Assembly (NCBI GenBank): GCA_947589405.1
Contig: CANQBT010000063.1
Coordinates: forward strand, 1-11,807
DNA: 11,807 bases
Source: an uncultured Clostridia bacterium
Lineage (GTDB): Bacteria; Bacillota; Clostridia; Lachnospirales; CAG-274
Reading direction: 5' to 3'
Of this stretch, positions 5,868 through 11,807 are shown piece by piece (the first letter of the stretch is position 1; each line of letters starts with the position of its first letter). The notes under the pieces are model-generated. The model was given only the letters and a program-made list of their open reading frames with translations. It was not told the DNA's origin and did no database searches. A program made the position numbers and the translations under genes.

Positions 5868-7241
5868 TTATTGCTTTGAAACAAGCTTTTCACCTAACTT
5901 ATAAACATCTCCTGCACCCATAGTTATCAACATAGTCTGTGGATTACAATTTTCGGCAATATAATTTTCGGCATTGTCGAAACTTCCGCAATATTCGGCG
6001 TTACCTCCCAATTCCTTTATCTTCTGCGCCAATTCTCTGCTGGATACAAGCCCTGTGTCCTTTTCTCTTGACGCATATATATCCAGCAAAAGCACCTTAT
6101 CTGCCTTTGAAAGTATTTCGGCAAAATCATTCATGAGAGCATATGTTCTCGTATAGGTATGAGGCTGGAACACTATCCACAGTTCCTTCATATCGCCTGC
6201 TCTTGCGCTGTTTATGGTAGCCGCAATTTCCGTAGGGTGATGAGCATAGTCGTCTATTATCGTTATTTCCTTGTATTTTCCCTTGTACTGGAAGCGTCTG
6301 TCCGTGCCCTTGTATTTGCCTATACCTTCAATAATGGCATCAACAGGTATGCCATAATTATACGCAAGAGCAAAAGCAGCCAATGAATTGTATACATTGT
6401 GCTCTCCCGGTATAAGAAGATGGACCTTGGCGATCTCCTCACCCTTGTGGTTTACGGTATAGGCGCCATGTCCCATGCTGTCATAGCTTATGTCGGAAGG
6501 GTACCAATCTGCGCTGTCGTCCTTGCCATATGTTATTATTCTGCATTCCGTACCCTCAAGCACTTGATCAAGTCTTTCTATATCCTTGTTTATAACAATA
6601 AAACCGTCCTTAGGCACTCTTTTTGCAAATTTATTGAAGGATATATATATATTGTCCAGATTTTTGAAATAATCCAGATGGTCCTTGTCTACATTCAGTA
6701 TAATTGCAGAATGGGGATTGAATTTAAGAAAGCTGTCCTTGTATTCACAGGTCTCCAGTATGAAATACTCATGGTCGCCTACCTTATAATTGCCGTCTAT
6801 ACTTGGCAGCATACCGCCTATTGATACGGTAGGGTCCTTATCTGCCGCAACAAATATTTCCGTCACAAAGGAGGACGTCGTTGTTTTGCCATGAGTACCT
6901 GCAATTGATATAGGGTATCTGTATTCAAGCATAAGCATACCCACAAGTTCTGCTCTGTCTATTACTTTGGCATTGCTTTTTCTTGCTGCCATAAGCTCAG
7001 GATTGTCCTCTGGCACCGCTGCCGTATATACTATAAGCTCTTCGTTTCCCTTTAAATTTTCTGCCTTCTGTCCTATGTTTACATTTATTCCGATATCTTC
7101 AAGTCTTTTGGTCACAGCGGAAGCCGTACTGTCCGATCCTGCTGTGTTATATCCTCTGAAATGCAGTATTTCGGCTAATCCGGACATACTTATACCGCCT
7201 ATACCGATAAAATAAATATTATTAAAATCTGAAAGCTTCAT
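5868..7241 (-). CDS. murC: UDP-N-acetylmuramate--L-alanine ligase
   Basis: MurC adds L-alanine to UDP-MurNAc using ATP, the first step of peptidoglycan stem-peptide assembly in the cytoplasm. In residue numbers of the longer frame starting at 7247: N-domain with IGIGGISMSG (14-23), P-loop GTHGKTTT (117-124, Lys121), LETCEYKDSF (164-173), NVDKDHLDYF (185-194), GEHNVYNSLAA (281-291), RRFQYKG (317-323), DDYAHHPTE (332-340) and GAGD (444-447). All three Mur ligase domains are complete. The frame can begin at TTG 7247, but I prefer ATG 7241 (457 residues). The SD GAGAGG at 7250-7255 is eight bases from that ATG and only two from the TTG. The gene lies 14 bp behind the membrane-anchored protein and is probably co-transcribed with it. 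Confidence 0.97.
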   Translation of the reverse strand: MKLSDFNNIYFIGIGGISMSGLAEILHFRGYNTAGSDSTASAVTKRLEDIGINVNIGQKAENLKGNEELIVYTAAVPEDNPELMAARKSNAKVIDRAELVGMLMLEYRYPISIAGTHGKTTTSSFVTEIFVAADKDPTVSIGGMLPSIDGNYKVGDHEYFILETCEYKDSFLKFNPHSAIILNVDKDHLDYFKNLDNIYISFNKFAKRVPKDGFIVINKDIERLDQVLEGTECRIITYGKDDSADWYPSDISYDSMGHGAYTVNHKGEEIAKVHLLIPGEHNVYNSLAAFALAYNYGIPVDAIIEGIGKYKGTDRRFQYKGKYKEITIIDDYAHHPTEIAATINSARAGDMKELWIVFQPHTYTRTYALMNDFAEILSKADKVLLLDIYASREKDTGLVSSRELAQKIKELGGNAEYCGSFDNAENYIAENCNPQTMLITMGAGDVYKLGEKLVSKQ

Positions 7242-7255
7242 AAACAATACCTCTC

Positions 7256-7921
7256 TTATTTTTTGCTGTTGTTTATATAATCTGACGCTAAGGCTGCCAT
7301 TTCGTCTTTTGTATAATTTCTTCCAAGAGACTCCATAGAATAGGCAATGCTGTTATCACTATCATACCAGTAAATAGTCTGAGCCGATACAAGCTCGGAA
7401 CCTCCGCCGTTATATCTTATCTCAGCATGTCCGTTTGGAATATTGTTCTTTATTGTAATAGGTATTTCTGATTTTTCGTCTTTAACAAAATATATCATTC
7501 TGTTATAAAAGGTCATTTCATAATTGTCGGCATTTATCTTTTCTACCCTGTCGCCAACAGGAAGAGTAAGCTCATACTCTGCAATATTCTTGGATTTCGC
7601 TCTTACTACCAATGTCTGTCCGGGAATATTGGTATCCTCATAGTATCTGTATACCATGTCGGCTCCGTCTATTTCATGGGAAGCCAGCATAAAATGCTCA
7701 TTTATAACATCTGTCTGTACAGAATTTTCCAGCCTTAATTTTTCAAGCTCGTCTTTTGACGGAAGCTCGGCAGACTTTGTGTGACCTATTTCATCGTCCT
7801 GTGTAATAGTCTGTGGCTCGGTCGTTCTAAAGTTTTTTACAGCGATATTTACTATTACGAACAAAAAAACAACAGCGATAATGCCTATGGCAATATATAT
7901 GGTCTTATTTATCTTTTTCAT
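7256..7921 (-). CDS. Membrane-anchored extracytoplasmic protein, DUF4367-like C-terminus
   Basis: A 221-residue protein whose ATG at 7921 follows AAGGAG at 7933-7928. Residues 1-6 are basic and residues 7-28 form one membrane helix (TIYIAIGIIAVVFLFVIVNIAV); the rest should face outward. A charged linker (about 30-65) precedes a probable beta-rich domain (about 80-221). The end, with TIYWYDSDNSIAYSM and YTKDEMAALASDYI, resembles the W-x-Y-x-L and helix ending of DUF4367-type domains seen in anti-sigma-linked and secreted clostridial proteins. This link is tentative and no enzyme motif is visible. It is the first gene of the operon with murC, whose SD lies directly after its stop codon, so an envelope-related role is a reasonable guess. 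Confidence 0.7.
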   Translation of the reverse strand: MKKINKTIYIAIGIIAVVFLFVIVNIAVKNFRTTEPQTITQDDEIGHTKSAELPSKDELEKLRLENSVQTDVINEHFMLASHEIDGADMVYRYYEDTNIPGQTLVVRAKSKNIAEYELTLPVGDRVEKINADNYEMTFYNRMIYFVKDEKSEIPITIKNNIPNGHAEIRYNGGGSELVSAQTIYWYDSDNSIAYSMESLGRNYTKDEMAALASDYINNSKK

Positions 7922-7951
7922 AGCTTTCTCCTTTTGATCTATATTTATTAT

Positions 7952-7980
7952 ATAATATCATATTCTTCATAAATTGTAAA
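7952..7980 (-). promoter_or_regulatory. Promoter of the membrane protein-murC operon
   Basis: On the minus strand TTTACA (7980-7975), a 17-bp spacer and TATTAT (7957-7952) with a TGA extension. The start would be near 7945, 24 bases before the ATG. Confidence 0.65.
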
Positions 7981-8017
7981 TAAAAAGCTGTCTGAGGGTA
8001 AAAATACTTTTTATAAA

Positions 8018-8032
8018 CGATAATTATTATCA
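8018..8032. promoter_or_regulatory. Fur-box-like dyad
   Basis: CGATAATTATTATCA matches the Bacillus 7-1-7 Fur-box model (TGATAAT-N-ATTATCA) at 14 of 15 positions; the inner 6-1-6 dyad is perfect. It lies about 38 bp upstream of the murC-operon -35 and about 160 bp upstream of the DUF4914-type gene promoter, so it is not in a classic repressor position for either. The surrounding DNA is very AT-rich, which raises the chance of a random match. Confidence 0.35.
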
Positions 8033-8064
8033 ATTAATTTGAATTATTATTGGTCAAATATTGC

Positions 8065-8079
8065 AATTGTCAGACAATT
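8065..8079. promoter_or_regulatory. Perfect 7-1-7 dyad, candidate operator
   Basis: AATTGTC-A-GACAATT is a perfect dyad in an otherwise AT-only leader between two divergent transcription units. The form is typical of a dimeric repressor site, for example of the GntR type, but no regulator gene is adjacent and I cannot name the binder. The remainder of the 357-base gap (7922-8278) is AT-rich and holds only promoters. Confidence 0.35.
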
Positions 8080-8194
8080 ACTTTTTTCGACTCTTTTTTT
8101 TATTAAAAAAATCTTTATTTTACACAGTTTTTTTATAATTATATTAAGTTATATAATCAATTTTAATAAAAAAAGAATTGTTTGCTTGTTTTTG

Positions 8195-8223
8195 TTGCTT
8201 TTTTGCACCGAAAATGTTATCAT
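8195..8223 (+). promoter_or_regulatory. Promoter of the DUF4914-type gene
   Basis: TTGCTT (8195-8200), a 17-bp spacer and TATCAT (8218-8223) with a TGT extension at 8215-8217. The start would be near 8230, leaving a leader of about 49 bases. Confidence 0.6.
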
Positions 8224-8263
8224 ATAGGTTAGAAAATTATTGGGGAGATAAATCTATTTATAT

Positions 8264-8280
8264 ATAAGGAGGTGCCTTAT
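8264..8280 (+). promoter_or_regulatory. Small hairpin over the ribosome binding site and start codon
   Basis: ATAAGG (8264-8269), loop AGGTG, CCTTAT (8275-8280) is a perfect six-base inverted repeat. It contains part of the AAGGAGGTG ribosome binding site and the first two bases of the ATG. The stem is weak, so any effect on translation would be mild. Confidence 0.4.
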
Positions 8281-10186
8281 GGCAGCAAAGAAAAACAACA
8301 GCGCCATCAACAAAATGCTTTTGCATCAATGTCTTAACGACATTGTCAAAAAAAGCAATGCTGAAATAATCATTCCTGAAACAAAGGAAGAGCTTTTCGA
8401 CCTTGCTATGGGAGGCAAGGATAAAAAAACAAACGATATTTATTTCGACGTAAACGGCGAAAAAATAAGAGAAGCCTATATCACAAAATGTAAAAACGGT
8501 ATAGTTATCAATTTTGACGATATTTCTCTCAGAAGAAGAGATCCCAATTCAATGGTAATAGCAGATGATCTGCCTACAGATAAGCCTACCCACATGGAAC
8601 GTTTCGGCAAACCCTTTGAGCCTATAAGACAGGAAACCTTTGAATGGCTCAAGCAGCAGGACTCTCTTGTTATAGTTCCTTTTTATGCAGGCAATATATC
8701 TATGGGTATAGGTTATCCCTGTCTTGCTGTAGTTCCGGGCAATGCGGCATTTTTCGCAACTGCTCTTGCAGAGCTTCAGGGCTTTATCCCTGCCAGCAAG
8801 CTTCCTAACTACTTTAAGCCTAAGGCTGTTATATATGTTGCACCGCCTTTCCGTCACACGCATTACGAGGGCAAGCAGATAGTCGTACATAACAGACTTT
8901 ACGATATGCAGGAAATATTCAGCTATAATCTTTACTTAGGACCTTCTGCCAAAAAGGGTGTTTATTCAATACTTCTCCATATCGGTGAAGAAGAAGGCTG
9001 GGTAACTCTCCATGCTTCCACCGTTAAGGTCGTTACACCTTACGAGCTTGAGCTTACAATAATGCACGAAGGCGCTTCAGGCGGCGGTAAATCCGAAATG
9101 ACAGAACCTATACACAGAGAGCCTGACGGCAAAGTACTTCTGGCAACCAATATAAGAACAGGTGAAGAGACCTATGTAAATATTACAGATACCGTTACTC
9201 TCAATCCTATTACAGATGACATGGCTCTTGCTCATCCTACCATACAGGACAACACAAAGAGAAAGCTTGTTGTATGTGACGCAGAGTACGGTTGGTTCCT
9301 GAGAGTCGATCACATAGATCAGTACGGCACAGAGCCTGAAACAGAAAAGGCATGCTGTCATCCAAAGGAGCCATTGGTATTCCTTAATATGAATGCCGTA
9401 CCCGATTCCACATGTCTTATATGGGATCATATAGAGGATTCACCGGGCGTACCTTGTCCCAACCCAAGAATTATTATGCCCAGAAAGCTTAAAAATAACA
9501 TTGTCTACGGCACAGCTGAGGTAGATGTAAGAAGCTTCGGCATAAGGACTCCTCCTACAACGAAGGAGCACCCTGATTACGGTATTATAGGTATGTTCCA
9601 CGTTCTTCCGCCGGCTCTCGGATGGATATGGAGACTTGTTGCTCCACGTGGATTTGCCAATCCTTCTATTATAGATTCTGCCGGTAACGCCATGAAGAGT
9701 GAGGGCGTTGGCTCCTACTGGCCATTTGCTACAGGCAAAAAGGTAGATCAGGCAAATCTTCTTTTAAAACAGATAGTTGATACGCCAAGCACACGTTATG
9801 TCCTTATACCCAACCAGTATATAGGCGCATACAAGGTAGGCTTTGCAGGAGAATGGGTAACAAGAGAATATCTTGCCAGAAGAGGCGGCGCTCGATTCAA
9901 GCCGGAACAGCTTGAAGCAGCCAGATGTTCACTTCTCGGCTATATCCCCAAGTCAGTTAAAATTGACGGTACTCCTATCAATCCGGGTCTTTTGAAGGTA
10001 AATCTTCAGGGACGTGTCGGCAACGATACTTACGACATTGGCGCTAAGAAGCTCACCGATTTCTTTAAAGAGCAGGTCAAGAAGTTCAATACTGCCGATC
10101 TTGATCCTCTGGGTAAGAAGATTATCGATGCCGTACTTAACGATGCTACCGTAGAAGATTATTATAACCTTATACCTAAGCTTTGA
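8279..10186 (+). CDS. DUF4914-type protein, divergent PEP-carboxykinase-like P-loop enzyme
   Basis: A 635-residue soluble protein with strong SD AAGGAGGTG and tandem stops TGA TAA. I recognise it as DUF4914-type, a family without an assigned function. Its motifs occur in the same order as in ATP-dependent PEP carboxykinase. RRRDPNSMVIADD (85-97) resembles the RSPKDKF/VRDD region. SAKKGVYS (223-230) resembles the MKKGIF lysine segment. LHAS (244-247) resembles the MHCS metal-ligand histidine, and GASGGGKS (265-272) resembles the GLSGTGKT P-loop. VCDAEYGW (332-339) resembles GDDEHGW, NPRIIMPR (395-402) resembles NTRVSYP, and HVLPPAL (441-447) resembles GVLPPVS. The P-loop residues Lys271 and Ser272 and the acidic Asp334 are present, so nucleotide binding is likely. 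The replacements around them, and about 100 extra residues, argue against being the normal gluconeogenic enzyme. It is transcribed alone. The substrate is unknown, and the PEPCK link is my inference. Confidence 0.85.
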   Translation: MAAKKNNSAINKMLLHQCLNDIVKKSNAEIIIPETKEELFDLAMGGKDKKTNDIYFDVNGEKIREAYITKCKNGIVINFDDISLRRRDPNSMVIADDLPTDKPTHMERFGKPFEPIRQETFEWLKQQDSLVIVPFYAGNISMGIGYPCLAVVPGNAAFFATALAELQGFIPASKLPNYFKPKAVIYVAPPFRHTHYEGKQIVVHNRLYDMQEIFSYNLYLGPSAKKGVYSILLHIGEEEGWVTLHASTVKVVTPYELELTIMHEGASGGGKSEMTEPIHREPDGKVLLATNIRTGEETYVNITDTVTLNPITDDMALAHPTIQDNTKRKLVVCDAEYGWFLRVDHIDQYGTEPETEKACCHPKEPLVFLNMNAVPDSTCLIWDHIEDSPGVPCPNPRIIMPRKLKNNIVYGTAEVDVRSFGIRTPPTTKEHPDYGIIGMFHVLPPALGWIWRLVAPRGFANPSIIDSAGNAMKSEGVGSYWPFATGKKVDQANLLLKQIVDTPSTRYVLIPNQYIGAYKVGFAGEWVTREYLARRGGARFKPEQLEAARCSLLGYIPKSVKIDGTPINPGLLKVNLQGRVGNDTYDIGAKKLTDFFKEQVKKFNTADLDPLGKKIIDAVLNDATVEDYYNLIPKL

Positions 10187-10222
10187 TAAAGGAATCCCTT
10201 TTCAATACTTAGACAATAACAA

Positions 10223-10272
10223 AAAGCTGCTGCGTTAAGATCAAAGGTCTTAATGCAGTAGCTTTATTTGGT
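10223..10272 (+). terminator. Terminator of the DUF4914-type gene
   Basis: AAAGCTGCTGCGTTAAGA (10223-10240) pairs with TCTTAATGCAGTAGCTTT (10248-10265) over 18 bp with two G-T wobbles and a seven-base loop, followed by the T-rich ATTTGG. The same hairpin family occurs after efp. Confidence 0.8.
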
Positions 10273-10364
10273 TGATAAATTTTTGTTTGTAAGTATTTTA
10301 TATGTTGTTCTTTGCATAAGCCTTCAAAGCTTTTTATAAAGCGGCTTTCGGCATATTGCGATAA

Positions 10365-10383
10365 ACTTATTTTTGGAATAAGT
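10365..10383 (-). terminator. Weak hairpin behind the integrase
   Basis: ACTTATT (10365-10371), loop TTTGG, AATAAGT (10377-10383) begins two bases after the integrase stop codon. On the minus strand it is followed by TTTATCG. The stem has only two G-C or C-G pairs, so termination would be weak. The 80 or so bases between this and the previous terminator may hold the attachment junction of the element, but I see no clear att repeat. Confidence 0.35.
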
Positions 10384-10385
10384 CT

Positions 10386-11660
10386 TCATATTTTGTTATA
10401 AATGCGGCATAAATTGGTGTCGTTGTGGTGTCGGGAAACAGGGTTTAGCTGAATGAAATTTTCTTCTATTCGGCTAAGCTCTTTTTGCTTTTTGTTTTCG
10501 CTGATCTCTGCGTAAATGTTGAGGGATGTGGAAACGCTTGCGTGTCCCATGACCTCTTGTATTATTTTTACGTTCACATCGTTTTCGCACAGGATCGTAC
10601 AGAAGCTATGGCGAAGCTGATGAGGAGTACAGCTGTCAATGAGGAGCGGCTTTCTGTTTTCATTTTCGGCTTGTTCGGTTTCGTATTTGTTATAGTGCTT
10701 GACAATATTTCTCAATATACGCTCGATCTGATCGGCTGTATAGGGTAGAGCGTTTTTATTACCAAATACAAAACCGGCATACTCACCGCAAGTGACAGGC
10801 GACATATTTTCCTGCAACTGCTTTTGTTCTATTAAGATGTTTCGTAAGCCTGTAAACATCGGTATTGTCCTTATACCTGAAAATGTTTTTGGCGTCTGTA
10901 TAAGTCTTATGTGGTTTGATTTGCCATTTTTGGTATATGCAATACTTCTGTTTATGTGTATGACATTGTTCTCAAAATCAATATCCTCCCACATCAGAGC
11001 GCACATTTCCGAAACACGCATTCCTGTGAATATCAACGTGCAAAATATATTGAAATATTTGCTGTCCTTTGGCGATGAAGATATAAAGCTTAAGAGTGCC
11101 TTTAGCTGCTCTTTGGATACAGCCGTGCGTTTATTTTCTTTCAGGTCATACATCTTTTTTATTTCCGCAAATACGCCGTCTATTGGATTTGTCCTGATGA
11201 TATTGTCACGCACTGCCGTTCTGAACACAGGCGTCAAAGCGTGATTGACGGAACGCATACCGCTTATTCCAAGTTTCTGTTCCTCAAAAAGATATTTGAA
11301 AAATATCATCATATCGGAATATTTTATATCTTTTATACGCCTGCTGCCGATAACAGGTTTTGCGTGTTTGTTGTAGCTGTATTCATAAACTTCTCTTGAA
11401 CGAGGTTTGAGGAATTGCCTGTTTGCGGCACAGCGCATAAACATCTGATCGACAGTTATGTTCTGATCGGTATTGCATAAACCAATGTATAGATTGTTTT
11501 GTATTTCCCTTTCTTTTTCTCTCAGCGCATCGAGAGTTCTGGCATAAACAGTTTTGCGTTTATGATCAATGGTATTGTAACGATACTGATACCTGCCATC
11601 GCTGCGTAAGCTTTCACCTTCTTTTAAAATTTTGCCGTATTTATCCTTTCTCTTTTTCAT
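10386..11660 (-). CDS. Tn916/ICE-type tyrosine recombinase (integrase)
   Basis: The 424-residue protein starts at ATG 11660, with GGGAGGT at 11675-11669. Residues about 8-55 form an arm-site DNA-binding domain of the Tn916 integrase type (GRYQYRY...TVYARTLDALREKE). Residues 68-160 are the SAM-like core-binding domain and residues 175-400 the catalytic domain. Catalytic residues are Arg215 (GMRVSEM), Lys258 (TPKTFSG), His347 and Arg350 (HQLRHSF), His373 (MGHAS) and the nucleophile Tyr383 (NIYAEI). All are present, so it should be active. It would integrate and excise a conjugative or similar element. Its 3' end faces the DUF4914-type gene, and in such elements int commonly lies at one end, so the element probably extends to the right. 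No excisionase gene is visible before the window ends. Arginine codons mix CGC, CGT and AGA/AGG. Confidence 0.95.
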   Translation of the reverse strand: MKKRKDKYGKILKEGESLRSDGRYQYRYNTIDHKRKTVYARTLDALREKEREIQNNLYIGLCNTDQNITVDQMFMRCAANRQFLKPRSREVYEYSYNKHAKPVIGSRRIKDIKYSDMMIFFKYLFEEQKLGISGMRSVNHALTPVFRTAVRDNIIRTNPIDGVFAEIKKMYDLKENKRTAVSKEQLKALLSFISSSPKDSKYFNIFCTLIFTGMRVSEMCALMWEDIDFENNVIHINRSIAYTKNGKSNHIRLIQTPKTFSGIRTIPMFTGLRNILIEQKQLQENMSPVTCGEYAGFVFGNKNALPYTADQIERILRNIVKHYNKYETEQAENENRKPLLIDSCTPHQLRHSFCTILCENDVNVKIIQEVMGHASVSTSLNIYAEISENKKQKELSRIEENFIQLNPVSRHHNDTNLCRIYNKI

Positions 11661-11707
11661 TTATAATTACCTCCCATTTCTGAACAGGCGGCAAATATAT
11701 GATGTAA

Positions 11708-11807
11708 ATGTATTATATCACATATCAGCCGATAATGCTCATGTACGGTAAGGAAGCAAGCAACCGAAAACAAGAGATAGACCGCCAGCACTACACTATT
11801 CCGAACC
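11708..11807 (+). CDS. Possible 5' end of a divergent gene, cut by the right edge
   Basis: A plus-strand frame with ATGs at 11708, 11735 and 11741 is open to the right edge, up to 33 codons. From the third ATG it reads MYGKEASNRKQEIDRQHYTI, a polar composition that looks protein-like. No ribosome binding site precedes any of the three starts, so it is weakly supported. The opposite strand is also open here and its TGA overlaps the integrase ATG, but that reading looks less natural. Confidence 0.2.
   Translation, partial: MYYITYQPIMLMYGKEASNRKQEIDRQHYTIPN
11712..11720 (-). promoter_or_regulatory. Extended -10 promoter of the integrase
   Basis: TGATATAAT reads on the minus strand from 11720 to 11712; no good -35 is present. 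The start would be near 11705, about 45 bases before the integrase ATG. Confidence 0.5.

Noticed and set aside
5939..7215. Several plus-strand frames inside murC
   Set aside because: All are antisense to intact MurC domains and have no start signals.
9077..9430. 117-residue minus-strand frame inside the DUF4914-type gene
   Set aside because: It is antisense to the conserved motif region and rich in Cys and Tyr in the manner of shadow frames.
11657..11807. Minus-strand frame open from the right edge, ending in TGA overlapping the integrase ATG
   Set aside because: The overlap looks like translational coupling, but the encoded stretch is rich in His, Cys and Leu and resembles an antisense reading. 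The integrase also has its own promoter inside it.
1..11807. CRISPR array, rRNA or phage structural genes
   Set aside because: No regularly spaced direct repeats with unique spacers, rRNA signatures or capsid/tail-like frames were seen.

Overview
The window looks like chromosomal DNA of a low-to-mid GC, Gram-positive clostridial bacterium (Bacillota, gut Clostridia type). The evidence is strong AAGGAGG-type ribosome binding sites, TTGACA/TATAAT-type and extended -10 promoters, tRNA genes without encoded CCA, a clostridial-type EF-P and MurC, and a hairpin-rich repeat of the kind common in gut Firmicutes. This placement is inferred from sequence features; no database was searched.

Layout. (1) 1-1430, minus strand: a two-gene envelope operon made of a small exported Ig-like protein and a membrane-anchored protein resembling YycH, cut by the left edge. 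Its promoter carries three GTTAC repeats at exact 11-bp spacing; on the transcribed strand two of them form a perfect WalR/YycF-type box. (2) 1640-2190: a stand-alone XRE regulator with its own promoter and terminator. (3) 2188-4272: a Ser/Thr kinase with C-terminal membrane segments, a tightly linked five-helix membrane protein, and a divergently transcribed XRE-like protein. The divergent promoters overlap at their -10 elements, which suggests one regulated module. (4) 4346-4662: a tRNA-Asn/Glu/Cys operon on the minus strand with a near-consensus promoter. (5) 4778-5064: a non-coding repeat with 18-bp perfect terminal inverted repeats and several internal hairpins. (6) 5069-7980, minus strand: a membrane-anchored protein followed by murC in one operon, then efp with its own promoter and terminator. 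(7) 7980-10272, plus strand: a 635-residue protein I recognise as DUF4914-type, preceded by a long AT-rich leader holding a Fur-box-like dyad, a second dyad and a clear promoter. (8) 10386-11660, minus strand: a Tn916-type tyrosine recombinase, probably the edge of an integrated element that continues to the right.

The most interesting item is the DUF4914-type protein. Read in order, its motifs line up with ATP-dependent PEP carboxykinase: an Arg-rich substrate motif, AKKGV, LHAS, a GASGGGKS P-loop, VCDAEYGW, NPR and VLPP. I infer a divergent PEPCK-fold kinase of unknown substrate. The second is the WalR-like promoter in front of the YycH-like operon, which fits a cell-wall stress circuit. 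MurC and EF-P are housekeeping genes. I see no CRISPR array, no rRNA and no recognisable defence locus.
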